From Liolophura sinensis (Eukaryota; Mollusca; Polyplacophora; Chitonida; Chitonidae), in the NCBI RefSeq assembly GCF_032854445.1, contig NC_088295.1:31614470-31678469 (forward strand): a DNA stretch of 64,000 nucleotides, in the 5' to 3' direction. Made by a program: the position numbers and the translations under genes. This document shows, one piece after another, positions 21,570 through 33,200 of the stretch. Numbering within the stretch: the stretch's first letter is position 1; each line of letters starts with the position of its first letter. The notes under the pieces are model-generated. The model made no database searches and had not been told where the DNA came from. It was given only the letters and a program-made list of their open reading frames with translations.

Positions 21570-21645
21570 TAAGGCCCTTGTCACTAAGTTTCAACCGACC
21601 AAATTCAAGTTCGGCCGAACAGTTCTGGAGATCTTAGCACAGCCC
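21570..21645. repeat. Dispersed repeat copy (AAGGCCCTTGTCAC family)
   Basis: AAGGCCCTTGTCACTAAGTT, then CGAACAGTTCTGGAGAT. Related segments occur at about 23550-23600 and twice within 24600-24860. The class is unknown. Confidence 0.5.
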
Positions 21646-21794
21646 TTCATAGTGTCTCGCATAGTGTACGTGCATGTTTGGCTATATATGAAGTCAGACC
21701 ATTTTCAGCACTACAGTTGGTCATATATTCGTTGACATATAAATTGACACAGTAAGACTTTAGCGGCTCACTGCTAAAATGGCTCTGAACCGTT

Positions 21795-21955
21795 TTGGTG
21801 CATAGCATAATAGTTAGAGCGTCGGCAGGCCTGGGATCAAACTCGGGTTGGGTCATACGAAAGCCTTTCAAAATGGTTAAAAAAGGCTGTTGACTGGCTT
21901 GGTGCCCAGCACTAACAGATTAGAACAAGGAAATAGAACTGATTTCATGAGTGGA
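21795..21955 (+). mobile_element. SINE family 3, near full length
   Basis: Head ATAGTTAGAGCGTCGGCAGG and ATCAAACTCGGGTTGGGTCA; body GACTGGCTTGGTGCCCAGCA, then GATTAGAACAAGGAAATAGA. The body matches 49855-50035. Confidence 0.6.
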
Positions 21956-22494
21956 TGGATGTTTTCCCTATGATACTTCATTTCATGGCGATAACACTTT
22001 GGCGGCACGGACTTACGATGCCACAAGAAGACAGTATATGTCCACAGATCTAAAGGCTCCTGATTGTCATAGGGCTGAAAAAAATTTGAGTATTCCTAAT
22101 GGACAGATAAAGTACTAAGCAGCAAAGAATCTTCGTGGATAAAAGTTCGTTCCTCAAGAGTACCTCATCAAACTTTTACCTCTAATCATCTTTATTAATA
22201 ATTCCTCAACTTGTACACGTCACTCAGACAACTGTATATGTGTTTCAAGATCTCAAATTTAAAAGCTGACTCCGATCTTCTGGAAGATCAGAAAGTCAGA
22301 TAGAGCTACTCTCGAAAAGTACACAAAAACCATATCGTGCACAAATAAGACCAAAACCTCTTAGATAACTATAATACCGAAAGAAACTACATAGAATGGG
22401 CACAAAAGGATCAAGCTCTAAAATTTAGTGGTGATTTAAAGTTCAAACAACATATTACCAATAGTCTGGGATGTGGAGTACTCAAAAGTTTTGG

Positions 22495-22600
22495 AGTACT
22501 GAAGAGCATTTTACTTATACGATGGCGGTTAACATCATAGTGGGAGGAAAATGGACAGAGATTGTAGGAACACTGACTCGCTGACTCATTTGATCCCTCC
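22495..22600 (-). mobile_element. SINE family 1 fragment, minus orientation
   Basis: ACTTATACGATGGCGGTTAA, then CATAGTGGGAGGAAAATGGA. It is diverged and has neither end. Confidence 0.45.
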
Positions 22601-24600
22601 CTTACAGGCAAGGTAGAAACTGCGTAAAAACGCTATTAAAAATCTGACACAGATCAATTTTTAAGTAACACTTTCAAGAATAAATGCCTCCTTTTTTCAT
22701 CGATTGATGGCCCTATGTAACAACCATTATGCTATAGTCTAATTCTTTCAGTCAGTCGCCTATATCCAGCTGTCTGGAAAATCAGTCATACACGCTATCA
22801 AATTGCCTTTTGTTAGTGTCACGAATCACCACAACCTGTACACATCGATATGTTATACGTTTATATTATTGCAAGGAAAATTCAATTAGAAGTGACATGC
22901 TGGTGAGTACTTTATTTTACAACACATGCGGTTAGAACAAACTCACACAGCCTACACTACTCTATCGGCGAATAGATTACATTATTTTTTTCCATGAGAT
23001 CATACAATACAAGAGATAAAAAAAATCATTTATGAAGGCTATATTACACTAAAACGCGGGAACAGAGTGAAATGGGGCAGTGTTACAAACAGGATTTAGA
23101 TTAAAGTCGATAGCAGTTTAGGTAACTGGGATCACCCTCCGTCAAAACATAGTGAACGCCCTCCAATACCAAGCATGCCAAGGTCTTTTGAATAATTGTG
23201 ATGTCACCCGAGGCAATGAGTTCTTGCTGTTGAAACCGAGCTTATGCAGTTTAACATTATGATTTAGAAAAGTGTTCTAACTTCATTTTCTAAGCATGTT
23301 TATGAACTTAAAACACATCCATGTGTAGAGCATGTGTTGTTACGTGTCACTGACTAAAGGTAATTTTGGTAGTTAGTGTGACTAATTTCTCAGACAGCTG
23401 AATATTGGCGACTGGCTAAAAGAAACAGACTATAGTCGATATAGTCATAACAAATCGATAAAACAATATCACATGGACACAGATACTCGCTGCTGCAACG
23501 TCAAGTATTGACGAATGGACGAATGACAAACGCTACTGTAACTGAAAAAGTCATTAAGGCCCTTGTCACTGAAGTGAACATTAAGTCGGCCACTAAAGCT
23601 GAATTAATCAATAAACTACTATTCCAGAAATGTTAAAAAAAATTATTTTAAAAATTGTACACCGCTTATGAAGAAAATAAATAGCTAACAATCGTCAGTA
23701 CCTAGCCACTCACTGGGTGACGCCATTGGGCCATGTTGTAGCTATCTAGAGTGACGTCACAAAACCTAGGCGCTCTCCCGTACCATCGGTATTAAACTAT
23801 GTGACAATGAGAAAATACAAACCAAAAAACCTGATGTCCAACAAAACGAGCATCAGTTCTGTTTCGTGTTCAAAAGGCAGATGTTTCTTTTAGCTTGGCG
23901 CTCAGTCAGCGCGAAGTTCGTGGACACAAGCGTTTTTTTTTTTTAGCGATCTGCTCGTCCTCGTCGTCCATGGGTGTAGGGCTAAGCATTTGGCCTAACT
24001 GGCTGTACCCACTTCACGGAATTTATCAGACATAGCAGGATATTCTGATTGATAACAGACCCTTTCATTCAGATTTTGGGAAGATATATTCGTAATAAAT
24101 CTGACTTTAAGAAAATATAGGAATAGGAAAAATAATGCAAAGTCACAGTATTTTTCTTCAAGCATTGACTCTCCCAATGCGGTTTTCTTGCCAGTTCACC
24201 CTGACAAGTTATTGCAATACCCTGTACTACATGTAGGCCTCCGCATTGTGACACGGGCAGCCGTTCTCAGTTCCATGTTCATAAATATGTGTTTCAAAAT
24301 GCACCAGTTTAACACTTAAACTAGCCGCAAAGTCCAATTTATTGCATCGATGTCTGTCTATCCACCGTAAGAATCTACACTGACAATCGAGAGCTAATAG
24401 TTTTTTCGACACGACACTCAATTATCACGTGGCGCTTTCAGCACTAGTGATTGGTCAAGTTCATAAGGTCTTCTATACAACATGGCTCCTCGTGGTGGAC
24501 CATCCGTCTGTGCCATATCCCCAATGCTGAATCTTCTCAGCTTTCAAAACTTTATAGAAATTTTTTTTACATATTTTTCTGTAATAACTGTGTCCTGTAT
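22601..24600. other. Gene-free stretch
   Basis: No gene supported. It holds a perfect CRE palindrome in GAGTGACGTCACAA near 23750, a T-run at about 23933-23944, and a scrap of family 3 SINE body (TTAGCTTGGCGCTCAG) near 23891. Confidence 0.4.
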
Positions 24601-24860
24601 GATTTTTTCTATGCATATATAGTGGCAGACTTTGTTCACTTTAAGCTTCAAACACAATCTAATCAGATTCGGACGAGCAGTTCTGGAGATATGGCACACA
24701 GTGCTTGCTGGAATGTCAACTGAAATACTGATAACCGGATGAAGAAGGGCGCAGAGGAACCTCAGAGGCTGATCAATTCTGAAGGCCCTGATCACAAAGC
24801 CTGAAACTTTCATTAAAATTTGGCCAACCAGTTCTGCAGATGTCTCACATAAAGGTACAA
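24600..24860. repeat. Two diverged copies of the dispersed AAGGCCCTTGTCAC-type repeat
   Basis: One copy at about 24627-24705 contains GAGCAGTTCTGGAGATATGG; the next at about 24780-24853 contains AAGGCCCTGATCACAAAGCC and CAGTTCTGCAGATGTCTCAC. They are related to 21570-21645. Confidence 0.5.
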
Positions 24861-24944
24861 TACTAGATTACAGAAAAATGGACGAACACGCCGACAAACC
24901 TGGTCCAGTCTTAAGGCCAATCTCATGTGTTCATCAAGTTCAGT

Positions 24945-25084
24945 TGGAACCACCGTCACAAAATTTCGTGAGCTATATTACTCGTGACTTTTACTCGTAA
25001 AAGACGTGGTCTAGGGTATAGTGCCATAACGCGACGCCATCAATCATAAAGCTGATTGACGAAGTTTTGTGACACTGGACCCCG
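24945..25084. repeat. MITE-like element, copy 2 of a pair
   Basis: About 140 bp, with inverted ends: GGAACCACCGTCACAAAATT on the left and AAGTTTTGTGACACTGGACC on the right. The interior GACTTTTACTCGTAAAAGACG and CGCGACGCCAT align with the inverted interior of 9381-9524. Confidence 0.6.
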
Positions 25085-26048
25085 GAAATGTGCGGACACG
25101 GTTACTATGACGACGGACGCCAGGAAGCACAAGCTCAATATGCCTCCTCCAAAAGATTTGGGACAGAGACAAAAAACAAACAAAACAACAACAACTATGT
25201 AGACAAACAACATGACAATTAACCATCGGATCCTCTTTTATTGAGGCGGACTAGGGTGCTTGAACACTTGATATCCGAGATATGAGTCTATAATAACATT
25301 CCAACAGGTACAGAGATAGAACGTGACAAGTTTATACACATGGACAATAACTAGTACTTGGCAACAATAATATTCTAATCCAGCATAAAACATAGATTCA
25401 CTTTTCTCCATATCATGTATGATGCGAGTGAATACTGGTAACATTTTGCACACGTTTCTATGTGAACATGAACAACATTTAGCACCAAATTTTATTTGAC
25501 CTAAAAGCATCAGATAAAAAAAAATGCACTCAAAAGTTCCAAAGCACACAAGTAAGTGTCTTGAAAAAAGAAACATGGCTTCTCCTCATGGAGAAGATTC
25601 AAAGCAACGACTGTGCTTTAAAGGATGACCGAGGTAGAATTCGGTTTCTGTGATACTGCAAATATTAACCTTGTCACGAGCATGGCGCCATAATCATTAA
25701 GTCTAGGGAAAAAATGGCTGTTGTGTGGTCACAAGCTGTGATGCATGCACAATTCAAAGAGAGGAATCAAAAGGTGGCAAACCACTTCAGGGCTATACTC
25801 CAAAAATGATGTCATCAACTGTAAGCTTTATGCGTTATGAGCTTAAAAATAGGGTCAGAATTGTTTACAAGTTGGTGGAAGATGTGATATTACACTGCCC
25901 AGCCACTCAGCATACGGACCTGGTGTATATGAAAGCATGATGATGCATGTCAACAAATCTCAGAAAGCTTAACACAAGAATCAAGATTGAAAAAAGGGAA
26001 TCCTGGGACTGGATATGCTGCCCTCTTTCTTCTAATTTTTGGGTGGCT
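25085..26048. other. Gene-free stretch
   Basis: A 112-codon minus-strand open frame (25238-25576) was inspected and not accepted. No repeat was recognised. Confidence 0.35.
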
Positions 26049-26302
26049 TCCATGGCTCAGTCGGTTAGCGCGCTAGCGCAGCGCAATGACCCAGAAGTCT
26101 CACCAATGCGGTCGCTGTGAGTTCAAGTCCAGCTCATGCTGGCTTCCTCTCCAGCTGTACGTGGGAAGGTCTGTCAGCAACCTGCGGATGGTCGTGGGTT
26201 TCCCCTCGGGCTCTGCTTGGTTTCCTCCCACCATAATGCTGGCTGCCGTGGTATAAGTGAAATATTCTTGAGTAGGGCGTAAAACACCAATCAAATCTAA
26301 TT
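26049..26302 (+). mobile_element. SINE family 1, full length
   Basis: tRNA-like head with A box (TGGCTCAGTCGGTTAGCGCG) and B box (GAGTTCAAGTCC), family body (GGTCTGTCAGCAACCTGCGG), and tail AAGTGAAATATTCTTGAGTA to AACACCAATCAAAT. The RNA polymerase III boxes are intact. It is one of the best-preserved copies in the window. Confidence 0.9.
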
Positions 26303-26737
26303 TTTGGTACACCTGGTCTGCTCATTTTAGCCAATATACATGTAACTGTAGCAGGAATACTGAGTTCCTTTTTTTCATCTAATGAACAACATACTCAAAT
26401 GTTTACATTTTCAAAAGGCTGGTAAAGAAACACAATATTCAACTTTCAACACTTCTAACATCTGTCCCAAAAATTAGAAGAATGAGTGCTGAGAGACAAG
26501 TACACAACTCAAACATTAACTGTCGGCATCTCCCTATTCTATGTTTACAGGCAATAATAACTCACTAACTAGAATGTACTAAATAACAAGTACACTGTAA
26601 CTGAATGTAGTAAATAACAACAGGCTCAGCATACATACCCATGTCTACTGTTTACCACAGGATTAGTGGCACTGACAATATTCGTCATCATTATACCCGA
26701 TACTTTAACAATCTCTTTTGAACTGAACTGAGCGCGA

Positions 26738-26760
26738 TCTGATCTGATCTGATCTGATTA
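26738..26760. repeat. Short GATCT microsatellite
   Basis: Four to five tandem GATCT units. Confidence 0.8.
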
Positions 26761-26865
26761 TTGGTTAAAGAAAAAACTCAACACCGTATGACAATTGACC
26801 TTTGTTTGGCCATAGCAATGGAGATATCTTGAGGCTGTCCAAACACACATTGTTTTTCCAATTAA

Positions 26866-27119
26866 ATTTATTTATTTATTTATTTACTTGATAGGTGTTA
26901 TATACTGTACTCCAGAATATTTCACTTATACGACGACGACCAGCATTATGGTGGGAGGAAACCTGGTGGGCCCCCTGGGGAAAACGCAAGACCATCTACA
27001 GGTTGCTGTCAGGCCTTTCCATAGACAGCTGGAAAGGAAGACAGCATAAGACGAACTTGAGCTCATAACGGCTGCATTGGTGGAGGGTCCCTGGGTCACT
27101 GCGCCGTGCTAACCCCCTC
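26866..27119 (-). mobile_element. SINE family 1, minus orientation, sense to NT5DC1
   Basis: Reversed tail TTTATTTATTTATTTATTTA, reversed body (CGACCAGCATTATGGTGGGA) and decayed head. Read on the minus strand, its tail supplies AATAAATAAATAAA about 400 bp after the NT5DC1 stop codon, the first AATAAA there that I could find. Confidence 0.8.
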
Positions 27120-27277
27120 TCTATTAAAATTTACATTCACACAAATATATATATTCATTCAGCTCATATTCATACAAATACACATGTTGGCTCATTACTT
27201 ACACAATTAAACACTATCGGTGATAAAAGATTCATGACCTGCATAAAACATTAAAACTTCTCTGAAGTATAAATGAT

Positions 27278-30200
27278 TCAAATCTTCGTGACACAACCAT
27301 CGTTTTCCTGTTCATACTTCTGCAGAGACAGTGGCACGCCTGGATGAAAGCCCAGCATGTCTTGAGATCTGGATCCAGGCCCAAAACTCCAAAACTTGTG
27401 ATCTAAAGGCAACTCTGAAATAACGAATGCATGTACACAAATGGTAACATACATCATTTGTTACTAGGCGTGGAAGAAAACAAACATTTTCACAGACCAA
27501 TATAACTAAAGCAACGTTTTGATGAAGGTCTTGATCAAGGACCAGTTGTCAGTAGACTTCTCTACATGCTCCAGTCTACATTTATATCGTCATTGTAAAG
27601 TCAAAGTCTCTTAACCTGGAGTTGGGCGTGGGGACTACTATGGTAACACCAGGTTTTCACTACTGTTATCCATGGTAATTATATGCACCAAACTCTACAG
27701 GGTTTCACGAATGAGGCCCATTCGCACAAAACCCTATCAAAGTAAAGAGCAGGTAACTATCATGGCATCGTAATGCTTTCGGCACTGGTGTCCGTTTTAA
27801 ATCTGGCATAACATCGCTATGAAGACTTTCCGAGGCAAAGTTAAATCCCTGTTTTTCATGATAAGTCTATATTTGAGAGTTTCGGCATCAAGACATGAAA
27901 ATTAAATGGTACCTCTTGCCCAAACTGGTCAAAACAGCTTCAAGCTGCCAAAACCAGAATATAACAATGACATGCATGTAAGCCTACTGCTCTGTCATGT
28001 ATCTACACATTTATGGACTGAACCTTGTCATATAGGTTTGGTATAAGCAGATAAAACTGTTGAGGATATATAGTAGTTGTCAGAGGAGGTGTTGGATTTC
28101 TGTGTGTACATACATGTGCAAGTACCTGTGATGTATTCGATGTTGGGGATGGCAATGTCACTGTACTGGCTAATTGCCCAGCCCCAGAAGGTGTTCATGT
28201 GACGGTGGGGCCCTTTGTGATTGTCGGGGTCCAGGCGTGGGTTTGCCTTATCCGTGAAAAATGACCCCCACTCTTTCGACAGAAGGTAATCCTTCTCCAG
28301 GGGATCAAGAGTAGACAGACACACATCCTGTAGAGTGATCAAAGCAAACAGTAAATAATCTCAAAATGTACCAATTCAGATACATTTTACATCTGACTTA
28401 CATATATAATTATTTATTTGTTTGGTGTTTCATAACATCATCAAAAATATCAAATGTACATGTATATGATGGTGGCCAGCTTTATGAGAAGAGGAAACAG
28501 GACAGAGCCACTGTGCATCTACAACTCTTCTGACAAACTCTCCAGATTTCTCAATGAAATGAGCATTGTTTCTCACTGAAATATACAGACATTCAAACTG
28601 TATATCATTGTTTCTTGCTGAAATATCTAGACATTCAAACTTTATAGCATTACTTATAGATGTGTCTAGATACTCAAACAGTCAGGCACAGCTTCTCACT
28701 GAAATGTCTAGATATTTAAACAGTCTGACACAACATCTCACTGAAATGTCAAGATATTCAAACATTTTGGCACAGCTTCTCAATGAACTGTCTAGATATT
28801 CACACAGTCTGGCACAGCTACTCACTGAACTGCCTAGATATTCAAACAGTCTGGCACTCTTCTCACTGAAATGTCTAGATATTCAAACAGTCTGGCACAG
28901 CTTCTCACTGAAATGTCTAGATACTCAAACAGTCTGGCACAGCTTCTCACTAAAATGTCTAGATACTCAAACAGTCTGGCACATCTTCTCAATAAACTGT
29001 CTATATATTCAAAGAGTCTGGAACAGCTTCTCACTGAAATGTCTAGATATTCAAACAGTCAGGCACAGCTTCTCACTGAAATGTCTAGATATTCAAACAG
29101 TCAGGCACAGCTTCTCACTGAAATGTCTAGATATTCAAACAGTCTGGCACAACTTCTCACTGAAATGTTTAGATATTCAAACAGTCTGGCACAGCTTCTC
29201 ACCTCATGCCTTCGTCGTTTATGTCTGGGCTCTTCTCCGTCATTGTCAGCATCTCGGCTTACATTAACGTCATGTAGCGTATAGCCTTCTGCCTCCATCT
29301 CTTCTATAATCAGTACCACATTCCAGTTTACCTTCGACTTGGTTGGGAACACATCAGAACGCACACTGTCTCCAAAATACACAATCTGTGTGGACAAGGT
29401 AACACATGTACATGCAAATAAGCGCAATATAATCAACTACATGTATGTCATGTATTTGGTTTCAGAGAAATAGATTTAAAAGTATTCATCCTGTAAGCAG
29501 AAGAGTAATCAATGTATTATTTTAGAAGCCAACATTCCTTATATTTGTTAATTTCGTCAACATAGTGAGATTTAACTGCATGTGTCTAAACACTAAACTG
29601 TAAATGTAAATTTAGAACCAAAGCTATTTCAATTAAACCCAGCTACAAGACCTTGAAAATGCTTTTATTCACTCGTGTTTGTATGTTTAGCAGAATAAAA
29701 CTGATATTACCCACAAGGCTCTCACCAATGTGGTCGCTATGAGTTCAAGTCCAGTTCATGCTGGCTTCCTCTCTCGACATATGCGGGAAGGTCTGCCTGT
29801 AACTCGGGATGGTTATGGCTTTTCCCCGCCCTCTGTCTGGTTTCCACAATAATGCTGGCAGTCGTCGTATAAGTGAAATATTCTTGAGTACGGCATAAAA
29901 CATCAATCAAATAAGTAAATAAACAAATAAATAGATAAACAAACAATAAATAAATAAATAAAACTGATATTGCTACAATGTATGTACCTTTGGATCTGAC
30001 TTTCCTGTTACTTTTCCAATGAATTTACTGAGTTCTTCAGCATTTCCCTGAGAGTAGTGGCCATGAAGTTGCAGATCTGTAAGTGGCTCCTTTTCCAGGT
30101 TGCCATCTGCGTGACCAAAACAGAAACCACAGGCTGATTACAATGCCATAGCATTAATTATGGCAGAGTATAACTGAAGTTCTATATCTTGTGTTGGAAT

Positions 30201-33200
30201 ATCAAATTTGTTAGATTCTTATTTACAAAAATGTAAAATATTCTCACCAAGCCTCAAGAACGGACGTTTGTCTTCAAAAAAAGATGGCTTTCGGGCATAG
30301 AAAACACAAAGGTCAAAATAGGACTTCCAGTCTTCCCTGTAACAAGTATGAAATAGAAATTTATATGTAAAGTACACATCCCTTTGCAACATCACATACT
30401 GATTTTTTTTTTTTTTTGATTGGTGTTTTACGCCGTACTCAAGAATATTTCACTTATACGACGGCGGCCAGTATTATGGTGGGTGGAAACCAAGCAGAGC
30501 CCGGGGGAAACCCACGACCATCCGCAGGTTGCTGCAGACCTTCCCACGTACGGCCGGAGAGGAAGGCAGCATGAGCTGGTCTTGAACTCACAGCGACCGC
30601 ATTGGTGAGAGGCTTCTGGGTCATTACGCTGCGCTAGCGCGCTAACCGACTGAGCCACGGAGGCCCCACATCACATACTGTAAATTTTCAACCTTTTTAA
30701 CCACTAAAGCACTTTTTCAGTGGAATTTATGCATGAAAATGAAGCTAAAAACAATTAGTGCATGTCATTAAAGATGCCTGCTTCACAAAACTGTGCAAAT
30801 TATTTCTCTACACCCTATAGTTCTCTCAGAATGTTTCAAAATATTGGTTGCACAGGGGGTAGAAAAGGTTGAAAAACTAGGGTAACATAATATATACCTA
30901 AGAAGTTTAATTAATGATGACTAAACACAACAAAATAAGAAAGTACCTTACCCTAATACAAATTCCAGAGTATGAGTGGCAAAGTCCACAAATGATGAGG
31001 TCATGAGGAAAACAAACTTCTTCTGCTCCCGCAAAGACTTCAGCCAATTTTTAGCTTTGGCACTACACTTCCTGTAATATAGCTCAGGTGACTTCTTCAA
31101 CTCAGGAAAATACCCTCCAGAGTTTTCTGGAAACACATTTTTGACACATTACTTGAGGTTTCTGTTGAATTAAGCAAATAATTAATACCCCCACTTTCCC
31201 AAAGAAAAAATGCTACAGAAATGAGTCACTTCAAATGAGTATTTCACTTATGCACAAAGTCTTCCAAAAAAACTGACTTTTTAGTTAATGGATAAAATGG
31301 GTCTAAATCTCAAGATGAAACACATACTGGCAACAGATAGCCCATGTATATGCTGCAGTTTATTGGACAGGCTTTACCGCCATATTCAGTGTTATACCAG
31401 TTAAAGAGACAGTGGTAGAAATCCTCTACTCTTGCCTGGTATCAAACTTAACACTCCAGTTGGAGGTGAGTTCAAGCATTCAACCTCACTGATCTAGAGC
31501 CAACAGGCTGTGGTGAGAACAATACTTTAGTTCAATCACCCACAATCATGTTTATTCATGACTTACCTGAAAAACTTTGATAGCGATAAGCATTAATAAA
31601 ACCTGAAATTACATCCTCCCAAAATGTATACTTCTCCTGAGGTTTACCTGCCTTCACAAAAACAAAAAATATATCAGCTTTCAGGTTTATACAATACACT
31701 GAAACACCCCAAAAACGTTAGATAAAAATGCAATGAGATGTAAATGTATGGTACAAACAAACGCATGGAGTCTGACATTACAAATGAGGGGATACCTAAT
31801 GGTAGATTTTCAATCTTTGTGATAAGAGTCAACAAACTTACATATTCAATGTCTCAATTTCAATGGGGAGCTAATAATTGTCAGGGGCCTCTGTGGCTCA
31901 GTTGGTTAGCGCGCTAGCCCAGCGTAATGACCCAGGAGTCTCTCACCAATGCGGTCGCTGTGATTTCAAGTCCAGCTCATGCTGGCTTCCTCTCCGGCCG
32001 TACGTGGGAAGGTCTGCCAGCAACCTGCGGATGGTTATCAATCATCTTAAAGGAGCTATCAGTTGTCTTGAGAGAGCATCAATTGTCATCAATAGTCTTG
32101 AGGGAGCATCAATTGTCTTGAGGGAGCCATCACTTGTCTTGAGGGAGCTGTCAATTGTCTTGAGGGAGCTGTCAATTATTTTGAGGGAGCCATCAATTGT
32201 CTTGAGGAAGCTATCAATTGTCTTGAGGGATCTATCAGTTGTCTTGAGGGAGCCATCAACTGTCTTAAGGGAGATATCAATTGTGTTGAGGGAGCTATAA
32301 ATTGAGGGAGATACCAATTGTCTTGAGGGCGATATCAATTGTCTTTAGGGAGATATCAATTGTCTTGAGGGAGCTATCAACTGAAGGAGCGATCAACTGT
32401 CTTGAGAGAGCCATCAGTTGCATTGAAGGAGCCATCAATTGCCATGAAGGAGCTATCAATTGTCTTGAGGGAGCCGTCAGTTGTCTTACAGGAGCTACAT
32501 GTATCAATAGTCTTGATGGAGCAATCAATTTATTGTTTTATACCACAACTAAGAAAATGGGTTTCAGAATTACGGCATATACCTTTTTGTCAATTATGTC
32601 TACAATTCGGGCAGATATGACAATTCCTGGCATATCAAAGTAGTTTTCAAAAATCCTGAAATTATCTGAAATGTATGAAAGCAAAATACTATTAATTACC
32701 ATACAAAACAATAGTTGTAAGCAGAAACAAGGTACGTAGTGGATTATTCATTCAGATTTAAAAGCTGTAAAATAGGATTTAGGAAATCCATACAGCGTGA
32801 CCTTCATTTTATTCAGAAATGATCCACGATTATAGTAATCACAACACATTAAAAATACAAACAACAGGTTAGCAACTAGATATGGCAACTACAGTAAGTA
32901 CAGCTGTCAATGAGCAGCTCAAACACTAGCTTCATGTAAAACACCATGAGCAGAATCTGGTTTGGGCTATCATGAAGTCAATTTACACTGAAGTTTTGTA
33001 TGAAAAATTCACAAATTTTCTGATCTAAAGTCAAAAGGAAATAAATCTGAGCACCCTGAAATGTTTTTTTTATTTATTTATTTAATTTGTGTTGATAAGA
33101 CAAGTGGTTTTCAACCAAAAGACCATGCAATTATTGGCTAAATAAGTGTGGTCAACAACTACAAATTATCACCAAGGCCCTACAAACAATGAGAGCCGAG

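Noticed and set aside
25238-25576. 112-codon minus-strand open frame, Cys- and Phe-rich
   Set aside because: Its composition follows the AT-rich DNA, with no domain, splice context or neighbour support. Probably chance.
28566-29284. Plus-strand open frames of 233 and 137 codons (LTEMSRYSNSLAQL repeats)
   Set aside because: They are antisense to NT5DC1 and are generated by the 42-bp unit. The real coding sequence is the minus-strand exon 10.
32036-32643. Open frames with LREPSIV or LKTIDSS repeats on both strands
   Set aside because: They are produced by the 21-bp array in NT5DC1 intron 5.
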